Source of the DNA: Closterium sp. Naga37s-1
Lineage: Eukaryota; Streptophyta; Zygnematophyceae; Desmidiales; Closteriaceae
NCBI GenBank assembly: GCA_947471745.1
Contig: CANJKZ010000910.1
Span: forward strand, 2,386,501 to 2,450,500
Length of the DNA: 64,000 nucleotides
Direction: 5' to 3'
Shown here: positions 21,020-30,867 of the stretch, one piece after another
How positions within the stretch are numbered: position 1 is the stretch's first letter
Layout: each line of letters begins with the position of its first letter
Program-made: the position numbers and the translations under genes
The notes under the pieces: model-generated
Databases searched by the model: none
What the model was told of the DNA's origin: nothing
The model's input: the letters and a program-made list of their open reading frames with translations, nothing else

Positions 21020-21037
21020 GGAACCTGCTCTATACCA
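20987..21037 (-). promoter_or_regulatory. Element F primer-binding site and candidate packaging region
   Basis: Minus-strand TGGTATAGAGCAGG starts one base from the LTR end and resembles the 3' end complement of initiator tRNA-Met. It is followed by a short imperfect inverted repeat around TTCCCTAGTGGGA and by GGGCCCACCA (20987-20996). The same order is seen in H, X, Y, L and S. Confidence 0.75.
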
Positions 21038-21168
21038 TGTGAGAATTAATGAGAAGGATGAATGGACTAGGCAGCAGGTGGGTACAAGTATGAAACACAA
21101 AAGTGTTGTACCCTCTAAGAACTACCCCACTACAGCCTAAACAGACTATAGCATGTATAAATTTGACA
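21038..21168 (-). repeat. Element F 5' LTR (131 bp)
   Basis: Pairs with 13680-13810 with four substitutions. It ends at 21168 and is followed by the AGAAA duplication. Confidence 0.95.
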
Positions 21169-21173
21169 AGAAA
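21169..21173. repeat. Target-site duplication of element F (AGAAA, right)
   Basis: Matches 13675-13679. Confidence 0.9.
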
Positions 21174-21299
21174 TACCTAACACTAACATTTGTACCCAAC
21201 AATGCACAACTCACTAAGGTCTACATACTTTGAAAGAATTCGTGCTTCGCACAGGTAAAATTTTACGCGCTATTTCAAATTTCACAATAATACACATTA
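21174..21299. other. Host or older-element strip between F and H
   Basis: 126 bp of pre-insertion sequence, AT-rich and without a gene. It continues 13625-13674 on its left and 28544 on its right. Confidence 0.6.
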
Positions 21300-21304
21300 T
21301 TTTG

Positions 21305-21435
21305 TGTCAAAGGAATGAGCGAGAATGAATGAACTAGCAAAGAGTTGGGTACAAGTACTAACCCTAATTGGGTTGTACCCCTTATGGACTACCCCACTAC
21401 AGTCTACACAATGTAAGCTAGATATGAGTTTGACA
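21305..21435 (-). repeat. Element H 3' LTR (131 bp)
   Basis: Minus strand begins TGTCAAACTCATATC and ends CATTCCTTTGACA. It carries the GGGTACAACCCAATTAGGGTTAGTACTTGTACCC-type inverted pair and inner hairpin. It adjoins the conserved 3' UTR (21436-21700) with its polypurine tract. Confidence 0.93.
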
Positions 21436-21700
21436 CACCCCCATAGGCAAAGTGGGGGAGAACAAGTGGTCACAAGACCAGTCAAGAAAAGCAAAGCAAG
21501 CTCAGGGTGGATCACAAAGTCACCACACAGTCCGAGCACAAGCAAAGGCCACAAGGCCAGTTCACATGCAGAGTTATATAAAAGAGAACAAACAGTACAA
21601 TGATCATACCCTATCAAGTGTAAGCATGCAGGTGTATATATATAGATCACAGTACAAGCAAGTCAAGCAGTGAGCAAGTGAGGCAAAGTAGGCACAAGGC

Positions 21701-22310
21701 CTAGAACAGTACAGAAACGTTGATGATCACCAGACAGAAGTGCCTTGGTGAATATATCAGCAGTGTTGGCCCTAGTGGCCACGTAAGCAAGACGAAGCTG
21801 ACCACGCTGCTCCAAATCTCGAGCAAGGAAGTAACGCAGAGCGATGTGCTTCGTTCTGCGCTCCAGTCAGTGCTCCTGACACAAGGCAATCATTGCCTTG
21901 TTGTCTACGTACAGAACTGGAGAAGAACGAGGGCGCTCTCCCAGGTCGGTCAGCAGGTAGGTCAGCCAGCGTAGCTCCTGTGCAGCCATGACCCCTGCGT
22001 AGATCTCAGCCTCACAACTGGAACTGAGAACCGAAGACGAGCGGGTAGACCGCCAAGAAACAAAGCCAGAGCCAAGGCTGAAAGTGTAACCCTGTGACGA
22101 CCGTTGCGTAGCCAAGTCGTCAATCCAAGAAGCGTCCACGTGGCCAGTGAGGACAACTGGACCCCGTCCTCCAAGCACGAGCCACATACTCGATGTACTG
22201 CACAAGTAGCGCAACACCCTCTTAGCGGACTCCCAGTGCCCTGGTCGGTGTCTCCCGGGCGCAACGTGGCGTGCCAGGATGCTAAGAGGGTAGGCAGGTC
22301 AGGTCAAGTG
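21701..22310 (-). pseudogene. Element H RNase H
   Basis: Best frame 21867-22217: RYLCSTS, GGRGPVVLTGHVDASW, SCEAEIYAGVMAAQELRW, YVDNKAMIALCQEH. A nonsense or frame break at 21867 separates the last helix (ERSTSLCVTSLLEIW in another frame). Upstream, 22217-22310 is also shifted. Confidence 0.88.
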
Positions 22311-23092
22311 CAGGTCATCAGGTACATGAGGCAGCCCACAAGCTCTGGATACGGGCCACTTGGCTCTACGGACTCGTCCGAAGGTGGAGCTGAGAGCGAG
22401 TGACCGGTAGGCAGAGGAGTGGACTGTGGCAAGGAGTACCGAAAGCCGAAGCGCTGAAGGACCTGGTGCACCATGTGTGAATGAGTCAGGGTAATGGTGC
22501 ACCGTGCTCTGTCCCGGGTGATCTGCAAGCCAAGATAGCTTCGCAGCTCACCCAGGTCAGTGCAGGTGTGTCTCTTCTGCAGCTCCGACTTCACGCGGGC
22601 GAGTGCCTCAGTGTCAGCAATGGCAAAAACCAGGTCGTTAACGTACACGAGGACAAAGAACGGCGGCAGCGAGGTGTCGGTGCGTAGAAACAGTGACGGG
22701 TCAGCAATGGAAGGAGCGAACCCAAGAGCCGCAAGTGTAGTCCTCAGTGTGTCATGCCACTCGCGAGGCGCCTGGCGGAGACCGTAGACTGGCTGCCGGA
22801 GGCTCCACTGGGTACCTGCAGGAAACAACCCAGTGAAGCCAGGTGGGCGGCGCAGCTAGATCTCCTCGTGCAGGCTGCCCTGCAGAAAAGCTGTGCTGAA
22901 GTTCAGTGAGTGCAGCTCGTAGTCACGCTGAGCTGCGATGTGCAGCAACACCCGAAGAGTGGTCATCTTCGAGGTAGGGGAGAAGGTCTGGAAGAAGTCA
23001 ACTCCCTGTTGCTGGCTGAAGCCACGTGCAACGTAACGAGCCTTGAAGGCAAGCGGAGAACCCGGCGGCCGCTTCACCCTGAAAATCCGCAT
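22304..23092 (-). pseudogene. Element H RT
   Basis: Two blocks in one region: 23092-22856 with FRVKRPPGS, ARGFSQQQGVDFFQTFSP and FSTAFLQGSLHEEI, and 22828-22304 with VYGLRQAPREWHDTL and VLVYVNDLVFAIADTE. The catalytic YVDD has become YVND, and a stop at 22856 breaks the palm. RT is inactive. Confidence 0.9.
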
Positions 23093-23100
23093 GCCATCGA

Positions 23101-24172
23101 CTATGTTCGCCCCAGACGGGGGAACTGCGTCGACGTAGGTGCCTGTAGACTTCTAGCATCCAGGGCTGTTTTCCACTGAGAGGAGTAGGGACCCGTAATG
23201 GCCTTTGCGTAAGAGCGTGGGGTCGGGATGTCTGGTGCATCCGGATCTCCCTCAGGTGCAAGCAACATGGCCACGAGATGAGGTACAGCAGCTGCAAGAC
23301 ACTCAAAGTCCTCCTGCCTGTCCTCAAGGACGTCCGTGCCAAGAGCACACTCACCCCCGACGGACGGAGGACAAGCAGACCCAGACTCAACAACAAGAGC
23401 AGTAGCGTAGTCAAGACGACAGACTGCAGCAAAGTCAACAAGCTCAGTAACTAGGGCAGACGCAGCACCGGACTCGAAAGAAGGGTCAGTGGCAACAGTT
23501 TCGAGAAGACGAGGGACAGTGGGACTGGCAGCACGAGCTAGGTCAGAGTCAGGGTCCGGTCCGTCAGCCAGAGAGGACGCAGGAGGAGACGGCAGGGGGA
23601 CACGCTGTGGAACAGAGGAAGGACAAAGTGCCATATGGTGCGTGCCGGGGACAGGAGGAGGACGCGGACACGGAACATGACGACTAGTGCAAACACCGCG
23701 AATTGGCGAGGCAGGACGAGACACAGACTCACGACGCTCGATAAGACCTCCAGTCTGCTCAGTGTAAGGAGCAGGAGCAGGCAGTGGGGAGGCTGGCTGT
23801 AACGGCGGCTGCGACTGGTCAGGTGGTGGACACAGTAAGGGAGGAGTAAAGCTAGTAGAACACGGGAGACCAAGAACCTGCTAAAGCAGGGGAACGAAAT
23901 ACGGTCGCGACCGTCCAGTGTGTCCAGAACCAGCACCAACAGCACCAGCACCCCCAAGGCCAGCGCCTCCAGCTCCGGTGTCTCCAGCTCCACCTCCAGC
24001 TCCAGCAGCTCCAGTACCTCCAGTACGAGCACCTCTGGGACCAGTGGCTCTAGTAACTCCAGCAGCTCCAGCTCCAGTGCCTCTAGCTTCAACTCCTGCA
24101 GCACCTCCAGCTCCAGCAGCTCTAGTACCGCCAGTACGAGCACCTCCGGGACCAGCGGCTCCAGTAACACCA
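23101..24172 (-). pseudogene. Element H IN-RT linker
   Basis: Gly/Ala/Val repeat-coding sequence with a frame to 23724 that carries the CALGTDVLEDRQEDFECLAA and DIPTPRSYAKAI segments preceding RT. A TAG at 23881-23883 sits where sisters have CAG in the LLQQVLG motif. Confidence 0.8.
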
Positions 24173-25048
24173 TCAGCTCCAGCTCCAGTGCCTCCAGCTC
24201 CAACTCCTGCAGCACTTGCAGCTCCAGCAGCTCCAGTGCTTCCAGCGGCAGACCTTCCGGCTCCAGCAGCGCCACTCCAAAGGAGGGTGCGCCGAGCAAA
24301 CCGGGAGTGGGTCTACTTGAGACACACCTAAGGGAGCAGGACCCTGAGGGGGGAGGGGGTCTACCGGAGGGGGACCTGGAGCGAGGAAGAGCGGCGGGGG
24401 TGGGAGAGGGGCAGAGCGGTAGGGGAAGAGATGGTAAAAGGGAAGTGACGAGTCAAACATGATGTCCTGAGAGGGGAAGACACGGCGCGAGGTGGGGTGG
24501 TAAAACTCCCAGCCAGGCGCGTCAGGGGGAAAGCCAAGGAAGACGCAGGGAATAGCGCGGGCGGAGAGCTTGTCCGCGGACGTATCTTGGACTAAGGAAC
24601 GAGAACCCCAGACCCGGAACACCGACGCATCACCAACCTTCCCCATCCAACGCAGTGTAGGCGAGGTCTCCGGCAAGGAGACATGGGGCCAGAGGTTGAG
24701 CTGATGCGCAGCGTACCGGACCGCAAACGGCCACAGAAAATGGGGGGCAGCCGCATGGATCATGGAGGTACGAGCGACCTCCATGACTAAGCCAATGCGA
24801 CGCTCAGCAATCCCATTTTGCCGCGATGAGGTCGGAAGCGTGAACGACAGGAGGATGCCCTCCCCACGACAAAATTCCCACAAGAGATCGGAGGAGAACT
24901 CACCACCTCTGTCAGAGTGCAGACGCAGGACAGGAAGGTCCTGGCGGAACCGCTCGCGTAGCTGGAGACGGACTGCGCGGATCCAAGGGATCAAGACATC
25001 AAGGACCTCACCCTTGCTGCACAAGGGGAAGACCGTGGTGTAACGCAT
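24173..25048 (-). pseudogene. Element H integrase core
   Basis: Contains RLHSDRGGEFSSDLL, RQNGIAERRIGLVMEVARTSM, ADKLSARAIPCVFLGFPPDAPGW and DIMFDSSLPFYHLFPY. The preceding VVDDY block is broken at 25070 by a stop (TAA where sisters read TAC) and a small rearrangement. Confidence 0.9.
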
Positions 25049-25072
25049 ATAATCGTCAACAACCAGCCGAAA

Positions 25073-25861
25073 TTAGCGCTCGCGGCCCTGTCCACTGACG
25101 CGGGCTGGGCCCCACATGTCCATGTGGAGAGTCTGCAGGGGAGCACTCGTCAGGGGAAACGAAGAGGAGTGAGGAGCGGCGCGCTGCCACCCCTCGACGC
25201 AAGGAAGGCAGGGCAGGGCAGGCGAGGGCGGGAGGGGATGCAGAGACCTGGGAAGACCAGAAACAAGGAGGCGCGAGTGTATGCCACGAAGGCGTGTCAG
25301 GGAGGGGTCACCAAGGCGGTGGTGCCATAGTAGAGTCGAGTGCGACAGGAGGCGACACGAGCAAGGGGGTGCTACCGGACCTGACGCGGACACCTGGGCA
25401 GACGCAGCTACCTGAGGAGGCTCGGTAGCCAGTGTGTACACACGCGACCCAGTCCGTCGGGTGAACGTGGCCAGGTGACGGCCCGTCCGTGTAGACGTGC
25501 AGATCGACACATGCTGACCCCCAGGAGTGGTGGTAGTGACCATCGCATCCTGGAGGGCAGCGGTACTCACCAAGTTCGTAGAGAACGAGGGGAGATGAAG
25601 ACTTGATAGTGAGCCGGACGGAATTGCCGGACACGGGAGAACAGTGGAGGAACGGGCAAGAACTCGCCCCCCTGAGAGGTCAGCCAGTCTGACCGGTACA
25701 GGTCCAGAGAGAGGAGTGAGGGTGGTGCTGTCGCGAAAGAAACAGCGGGAAGCACCTGAGTCAAGCGTAAAGGTGTGCAAGGCCTCAGCAAACGCACTAC
25801 CAGGGAGAACAGACTCACTAGCACCTAGAGCAGCAGCCTCTATACCTGGGTCAGGCGGCAC
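25073..25861 (-). pseudogene. Element H protease and integrase zinc domain
   Basis: TFTLDSGASRCFFRD marks the aspartic protease. LPSFSTNLVSTAALQDAM, GRHLATFTRRTGSRVYTLA and LLWHHRLGDPSLTRL ... CLPCVEGW follow. In the HHCC domain the usual LGHPSL has changed to LGDPSL, losing one zinc-binding histidine. Confidence 0.9.
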
Positions 25862-26195
25862 ACACAGGTAACAGTCAAAGCAAACATAGCAGAAAGGATA
25901 GCATCATAGTCTAGGTCAAAGATCGTAATTCCAGACCTAAGCAGCTCTGCCCAGTGGGGGCCCTCGACCTCGTCACCAAACTTAGCGCACCAAGTGTCGT
26001 CGAGGCGGGTTTAGGGTGAGGCTTCCCGCATGTCTGACCAGCACGGTCACCCGTGCGAATGACATATGGGCAGCTAACACTACCCCCAGACGCCCCACGC
26101 TGAAACAACCACTCACAAAGCTGCTGGGGCGACGAGGTCTCGCTCCGACCATGCTGCCGCTGCCTCCGGCCTCGTCCAGAACCTCCACGCTGAGC

Positions 26196-27161
26196 TCAAG
26201 TCCTAACGCCACCACTCCCACCGCTACCACTACCGCCACTCCCACCGCTGCCTCCACTGCCGCCACCAAAGCCCCCACTCCCGCCACCACTCCCACCGCT
26301 GCCACCACCACCACTGCCTCCACCACCTCCACCGCTGCCCCCACCACCACCCCCGCTGCCTCTGCCACTACCCCTGCCACCCTTGCCCTTGCTGGTGCGG
26401 CGCTTCGCACTAGCAGAAGCAGCCGCGACATCCTCAGCACCAGGGACATTGACAGCAGCAGCAGAGGCGTAGGAGGGGGCAAGGGGGGAGGGAGAGCACC
26501 CCTCAAAGAAGGGCATGCGCGGAGTGCCACGAGCAGCACCTACAGCAACTACACTAGTCTCAGCTGTAAGGAGGTGCAGCTTGAGTAGGTCAATAGTGAG
26601 GACTGTGGGGTCGAGGGAGAGAAAGTGGTCCTGGACAGAGCGAAGAGAGTCAAGGAGGCGGGTGACTATAAAGTAGAGAGTGATGAACATCGGGGGCTGG
26701 TTCCTGACAAGGAACTCAGTTGGGGCTGCAGCGCGGTAGCGAGCGTCGCTAGTGCGAAGGTGGGAAACGAGGTCCTCTACTGTGGTAAAGGTGGACAGCT
26801 CGGGGAACAGGTAGGGCAGTAGGAGGCGGCCTAGAGCAGCATTGGCAAGCGAAGAGTAGCGAGCGACGACAGCGTTGTACAGTGCTTGTGCTGTCCTGTG
26901 CTGTCCGAAGTGAGCACATTCGGCCAACGGCAGGTGGTTGCGAATGGCTAAGCGGGCAGCAGTGTCGTGAGTAAGCCACTGTGAGCGGGTCGCACTGTCA
27001 GCTGTGGTGGGAGGGGCGCGAGCGGCGCCAGACGTGTGGTCAAACAACGAAACACTATCCCTAGAGTCGCTCAGTAGGTACAGCTGCAGGTCGTCGAGCC
27101 ACGTGTCAAACTGGATAGGGCGGCCCTCAGCATCGAAAGTGAGGACGCGAAGAGAAGCCAT
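26196..27161 (-). pseudogene. Element H Gag
   Basis: 321 residues from MASLRVLTFDAEGRPIQFDTW, with the capsid-like domain to about residue 215 and then a Gly/Ser tract. Terminates at a TGA where Y has GGA. The Cys/His finger (26100-26020) follows out of frame. About 38% of residues in the last third are glycine. Confidence 0.88.
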
Positions 27162-27534
27162 AGTTGCGCAGCACGCAGAGCGAGGAGAAGCAGGGCAGCA
27201 CAGAGCACAGGGCAGTGAGAGGGCCGCAAGGGGCGGCTAGCAGAGTAGCAGGGCCGGCTAGAAGGCCACCAGGGGCGGCGCGCGGGGCTGCAAGGGCGGC
27301 TCGCGGGCTGCAGGGCCGGGGCCTAGGGGCGACTAGCGATGAGTCAGGGCTAGGGGCGACGGTCGACAAGGCCGGGGCCGGGGCCTAGGGGCGATGGGCC
27401 TAGGGGCGACGGGCGAAGGGCCGGGGCCGAGGGGCGTAGGGCGACGGGCCTAGGGGCGACGGGCCGGGCTTAGGGGCGACGGGCCAGGGCATAGGGGCGA
27501 CGGGCCTGGGCGGCGGGCCTAGGGGCGACGGGCC
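27162..27534 (-). repeat. Leader minisatellite adjoining element H gag
   Basis: GGGCCTAGGGGCGACGGGCCGG-type repeats, matching the X and Y leaders (reverse orientation for Y) and differing from the second leader block at 27701-28350. Confidence 0.75.
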
Positions 27535-27654
27535 TAGTGCTTACATTTGTGTAGGCTATAGTGGGGTAGCCCATAAGGGGTACAACCCAATTAGGGTTAG
27601 TACTTGTACCCAACTTCTGTTCAATGCATTCATTCTCGTTAGTTGATTCTGACA
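27535..27654 (+). repeat. Inverted LTR fragment inside element H
   Basis: A plus-oriented Y-type LTR lacking its first ~15 bp. It begins at GTGCTTACATTTGTGTAGG and ends TTCTGACA. It is not followed by a PBS but by minus-strand gag codons. Probably the remnant of an inverted nested insertion that later suffered a deletion. Confidence 0.8.
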
Positions 27655-27700
27655 TGGGCGGCCCTCATGATCGAACGTGAGGACACGGAGAGAAGCCATA
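27655..27700 (-). pseudogene. Second gag start fragment in element H
   Basis: Minus strand encodes M-A-S-L-R-V-L-T-F-D-H-E-G-R-P and then runs into the inverted LTR. A second complete gag start lies 540 bp downstream at 27161, so the leader region is a composite. Confidence 0.85.
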
Positions 27701-28407
27701 GCGGGCAGAGCAGAGGGGCGCGCTACCAGCAGAGCAGCACGCAGGCAGGGTAGAGCAGCACGCAGGCAGACAGCAAGCGGGCGGCAGGGGCGGCGAGCGA
27801 GCCGTGAGCAAGCGGCGAGCGGGCGGCAGGGGCGGCGTAGCGGGCCTAGGGGCGGCGGGCAGGCCGCAAGCGGGCGACGCGCGGGCTGCAGGGGCGGCGC
27901 GCGGGCCGTGAGTAGGCGGCGAGCGGGCCTAGGGGCAGCATGCGGGCCGCAGGCTGGGGACACGAGGGCTGCAAGGGCGGCGCGCGGGCTGTGAGCAGAT
28001 GGCAAGCGGGCCGCGCGGGCGGCTAGCGGGCCTAGGGGCAGCGGGCGGGCTGTAGGCGGGCGATGCGTGGGCTGCAGGGGCGGCGCGCGGGCCGTGAGCT
28101 GGCGGCTAGCGGGCCGCACGGCCGTCAAGCGGGCCTAGGGGCGGCGGGCGGGTCGCAAGGGGCGGCGCGCTGGCCGTGATCAGGCGGCTAGCGGGCCGCA
28201 CGGGCGGCGAGCGGGCCTAGGGGCAGCGGGCGGGTCGCAAGCGGGCGACGCGCGGGTTGCAAGGGCAGCTCGCGGGCTGCTAACGACGGCGCGACGGGCA
28301 GCTATGGGTGGCGCGCCAGATAGGGCAGGGCGAGAGGGCAGCTAGTGGGGCAGCGCTATGGTGGGCCCTAAAAAAACGGTCCTAGCGAAGGACCTTCTCT
28401 GAAACCA
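27701..28407 (-). repeat. Element H leader and PBS
   Basis: GC-rich array of GCGGGCCTAGGGGCGGCGGGC-like words. Near the LTR it carries GGGCCCACCA (28359-28368), a T-run, the hairpin GGTCC...GGACC (28378-28394) and the PBS, minus-strand TGGTTTCAGAG starting at 28407. Confidence 0.8.
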
Positions 28408-28538
28408 TGTCAAAGGAATGAACGAGAATGAATGAACTAGCAAAGTGTTGGGTACAAGTACTAACCCTAATTGGGTTGTACCCCTTATGGGCTACCCCTA
28501 TACAGTCTACACAATCTAAGCTAGATATGAGTTTGACA
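28408..28538 (-). repeat. Element H 5' LTR (131 bp)
   Basis: Pairs with 21305-21435. Flanked by TTTTG at 28539-28543. Confidence 0.93.
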
Positions 28539-28543
28539 TTTTG

Positions 28544-28977
28544 ATTATAAGACATCTATGTCATTTTATACACGTAAAGGGATCTCTTTTAGAACAAACT
28601 CATTGTTATGAGAATACACCCTAATATAAGACAACGGTGTCTACAATTCGGCACTGTCTTCTAACCGGGCGCTTACAGTATGAGCAATAAAAATCATGTT
28701 TGAAATATAGACGAACATACAATAAAACTATACTAGCGGGAGCCTTGTAGTAGAGCCACCCTGATTTGCTTATTGTGTGCTCGATGGAGATCCCCTTTCC
28801 TAGGCTATGGGAGTGTGTCAAAGTGCATTTTGTTTTGTTTCACTTTTTGTCGGGCTAGGATTACGCCCTAGGATCTTTTAGAGATTGATATTTGTAAAGA
28901 TAATGCAGTGGAAGGTTGGAATTCATGTCATGGTAGTAGCGAGAACAATAATTGATGATAATGGGATAATGCAATAA
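28544..28977 (+). other. Gene-free strip with a weak copia 3'-end relic
   Basis: No open gene. At 28745-28815 the plus strand vaguely follows the copia 3' UTR (GAGCCACCCTGATTTGCTT and then CTAGGCTATGGGAGTG|TGTCA), suggesting a very old 3' UTR and LTR start near 28816. The rest is unassigned. Confidence 0.35.
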
Positions 28978-28982
28978 ATATT

Positions 28983-29224
28983 TGTCAGAATATTATTGTA
29001 TACATCACTTTATAACTGCCTGCAATGTAGACTTAGTGTAGTTATCTTGCTTGTTAGGTGGTGCACCTTGCTTCACTTCTTTCATATTTGTACCCTTGAA
29101 CCTATAGTGAAACCCTCATTCTCCTTTACAATTTTCTCGACACTCTCCTCACCCTCGAACTTAACTACCAAGGCTCCTAAGCTATGGCTCCCAAGCCCAC
29201 CTAACTCTACCTACTACTCTCACA
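28983..29224 (+). repeat. Element S 5' LTR (242 bp)
   Basis: TGTCAGAATATTATTG...CTACTCTCACA. Apparently identical to 30868-31109. It contains one TTGTACCC but not the inverted partner seen in the copia LTRs. Confidence 0.97.
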
Positions 29225-30435
29225 TGGCATCAGAGCGACTACGCTCTTGGCCTGTGGGCCCCACGTGCTTCCGCTGCTTTCTTTTCTGTCGCGCGCCCCG
29301 TGGCGCGCGACACTTTTTTCTTCCCGCCACGCGCTCGGGGCGCGTGGCGGTTTTCCGCCCGCCGTGCGCCCCGGACGCGCGGCGTCTTCCTGCCCCGACG
29401 CCGCCCTTCTCGACCCCTCACGGCCTCTTCGCGGCCCCGTCGCTGCTCCTCTCACGGCCCCTCGCGCTACCCTCAGTGGCCCCGTCGCCACACTTCGCGG
29501 CCCTGTCGCCGCCCCTATCGGCCCTGTCGCCACTCCTAGCGGCCCCGTCGCCGCCCCTAGCGGCCCTGTCGCCGCCCCATCTCGGCACCGTCGCCGCCTT
29601 TAGCGGCCCCGTTGCCGCCCCTAGCGGCCCCGTCGCCGCTCTTCGCGGCCCCGTTGCCGCCCCTAGCGGCTCCGTTGCCGCCCCTTGTGGCCCTGTCACC
29701 TGCTCGTCGCGGCGCACCCCCCCCTGGCCGCCGCCTCTGCCTCCCTTGCGCCCGTGCCTGCTTTGCAGCAGCGCGCGGGCCTGCCTTGCAACAGCAGCCG
29801 CCCCTGGAGCAGCCACCCCAGCAGCAGCCGCCCCAGCAGCAGCCGCCCCTGGTGCAGCCGCCGCTGCAGCAGCCGCCCCTGGAGCCGCCGCCCCTGGGGC
29901 AGCCGTCACTGCAGCAGTAGCCCCTGGAGCAGCCGCCCCAGCAGCAGCTGCCCCTGGAGCAGCCGCCGCTGCAGCAGCCGCCCCTGGAGCAGCCGCCCCA
30001 GCAGCAGCCGCCCCTGGAGCAGCCGCCGCTGCAGCAGCCGCCCCTGGAGCCGCCGCCCCTGCAGCAGCCGCCCCTGGAGCAGCCCGCAACTGCAGCAGCC
30101 GCCCCTGGAGCAGCCCGCACCTGCAGCTGCCGCCCCTGGAGCAGCCCTCACCTGCAGCAGCCGCCCCTGGAGCAGCCTGCACCTGCAGCAGCCGCCCCTG
30201 GAGCAGCCCGCACCTGCAGCGGCCGCCCCTGGAGCAGCCCGCACCTGCAGCCCGTCCCGTTCCCCCCCCCCCCCCCCCCCCCCGTGCATTCCGTGGTGCT
30301 AGGGGTGTGGGGTGCCGAGCATGGGGGTGGCGGGTGTGGGGGTGGCGGTTATGTGTTCCTCCCCTTGCTCCTCCTCCTCCCTCGTCTCCCACTGCTGCAG
30401 CTGTCGCTGAGGGGGGTGGGTGTGTGGGAGCCTAG
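29224..30435 (+). CDS. Element S open frame (403 aa), uncharacterised
   Basis: The ATG is made from the last base of the LTR plus the first two bases of the PBS, reading M-A-S-E-R-L-R-S-W. The product is Pro/Ala/Arg-rich. Residues to ~150 come from GGCCCCGTCGCCGCCCC-type repeats, and the next ~120 residues from GCAGCAGCCGCCCCTGGAGC units (P-A-A-A-A-P-G-A-A). No known domain is visible. Because several other frames on both strands are also open, the frame may be a composition artefact rather than a gene. The identical LTRs make it too young for stops to be informative. Confidence 0.35.
   Translation: MASERLRSWPVGPTCFRCFLFCRAPRGARHFFLPATRSGRVAVFRPPCAPDARRLPAPTPPFSTPHGLFAAPSLLLSRPLALPSVAPSPHFAALSPPLSALSPLLAAPSPPLAALSPPHLGTVAAFSGPVAAPSGPVAALRGPVAAPSGSVAAPCGPVTCSSRRTPPWPPPLPPLRPCLLCSSARACLATAAAPGAATPAAAAPAAAAPGAAAAAAAAPGAAAPGAAVTAAVAPGAAAPAAAAPGAAAAAAAAPGAAAPAAAAPGAAAAAAAAPGAAAPAAAAPGAARNCSSRPWSSPHLQLPPLEQPSPAAAAPGAACTCSSRPWSSPHLQRPPLEQPAPAARPVPPPPPPPRAFRGARGVGCRAWGWRVWGWRLCVPPLAPPPPSSPTAAAVAEGGGCVGA
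29225..29265 (+). promoter_or_regulatory. Element S PBS, hairpin and GGGCCCCAC motif
   Basis: PBS TGGCATCAGAGC. It overlaps a perfect hairpin AGAGCG-ACTA-CGCTCT (29232-29247), followed by GGGCCCCACG (29256-29265). The layout parallels the PBS, GGTCC/GGACC hairpin and GGGCCCACCA of H, X and Y, with unrelated stem sequence. Confidence 0.7.
29790..30250 (+). repeat. 24-27 bp tandem repeat in element S
   Basis: Units of the form CAGCAGCCGCCCCTGGAGCAGC recur about 18 times with insertions of three bases, followed by a run of about 20 C at 30262-30282. Confidence 0.85.
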
Positions 30436-30867
30436 GGTTTAGGGTTTAAGGGGGGTGCTGTGGGAGTGGAGCTAAGGTTTGAACAAGGAGTGTGTGAGAG
30501 GGGAGTGGGGCAGCTGGGGGAGGTTGTGTGAAGGTAGCTGTCGTGTCGCCTGCAGCGCCTGTAGTCCGTCGCCCTTGCTTCGGTAGCCAGTGAGCCTGTT
30601 GCACCAGTCGCCAGTGGGTCCGTTGCTCCTGCCGCTCGTCTATAGCCGCGGAGCCAGTCACTCCAGTAGTCCGTCGCCCTTGCTTCGGTAGCCACTGAGT
30701 CAGCCGCTCCTGTGCCCGTGCCTCTGCAGCTTCAGTCGTTGCCTCGCATCTTCTCTTCCTCCACAGTCTCTCCTCATTTGCCCTCTCTGTCTGCTGCGCT
30801 CTGCTTGGTGTACCCCTTCCGGGGGTGTTTCTGCACATGGTTCTTCACTGCAGGCAGTTAGGGGGTG
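30436..30867 (+). other. Element S 3' untranslated part and polypurine tract
   Basis: No convincing frame. Near 30545-30700 a ~120-bp segment (CGCCTGTAGTCCGTCGCCCTTGCTTCGGTAGCCA) occurs twice. It ends GCAGTTAGGGGGTG against the LTR. Confidence 0.6.

Larger units (their letters stand above)
13680..21168 (-). mobile_element. Element F: full-length Ty1/copia retrotransposon
   Basis: 7,489 bp with two 131-bp LTRs that differ at four positions (about 3%), a PBS, a leader, gag, protease, integrase, RT, RNase H, a 3' UTR, a polypurine tract and an AGAAA target duplication. It is the best-preserved copia here. RT and RNase H are uninterrupted, but two CAG-to-TAG codons and one homopolymer slip break the polyprotein, so it is probably not autonomous now. 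Confidence 0.97.
21305..28538 (-). mobile_element. Element H: full-length but rearranged Ty1/copia
   Basis: 131-bp LTRs at both ends (about six differences) and a TTTTG target duplication (21300-21304 and 28539-28543). It contains a gag of the MASLRVLTFD type, then protease, integrase, RT and RNase H in decayed frames, plus an irregular insert at 27535-27700 in the leader. It belongs to the same sub-group as X and Y. Confidence 0.93.

Noticed and set aside
29418-30392. 324-aa minus-strand frame in S
   Set aside because: Pure consequence of GC-rich triplet repeats; no motif.
30434-30447. Telomere-type AGGGTTTAGGGTTT
   Set aside because: Only two units, inside element S; not a telomere.
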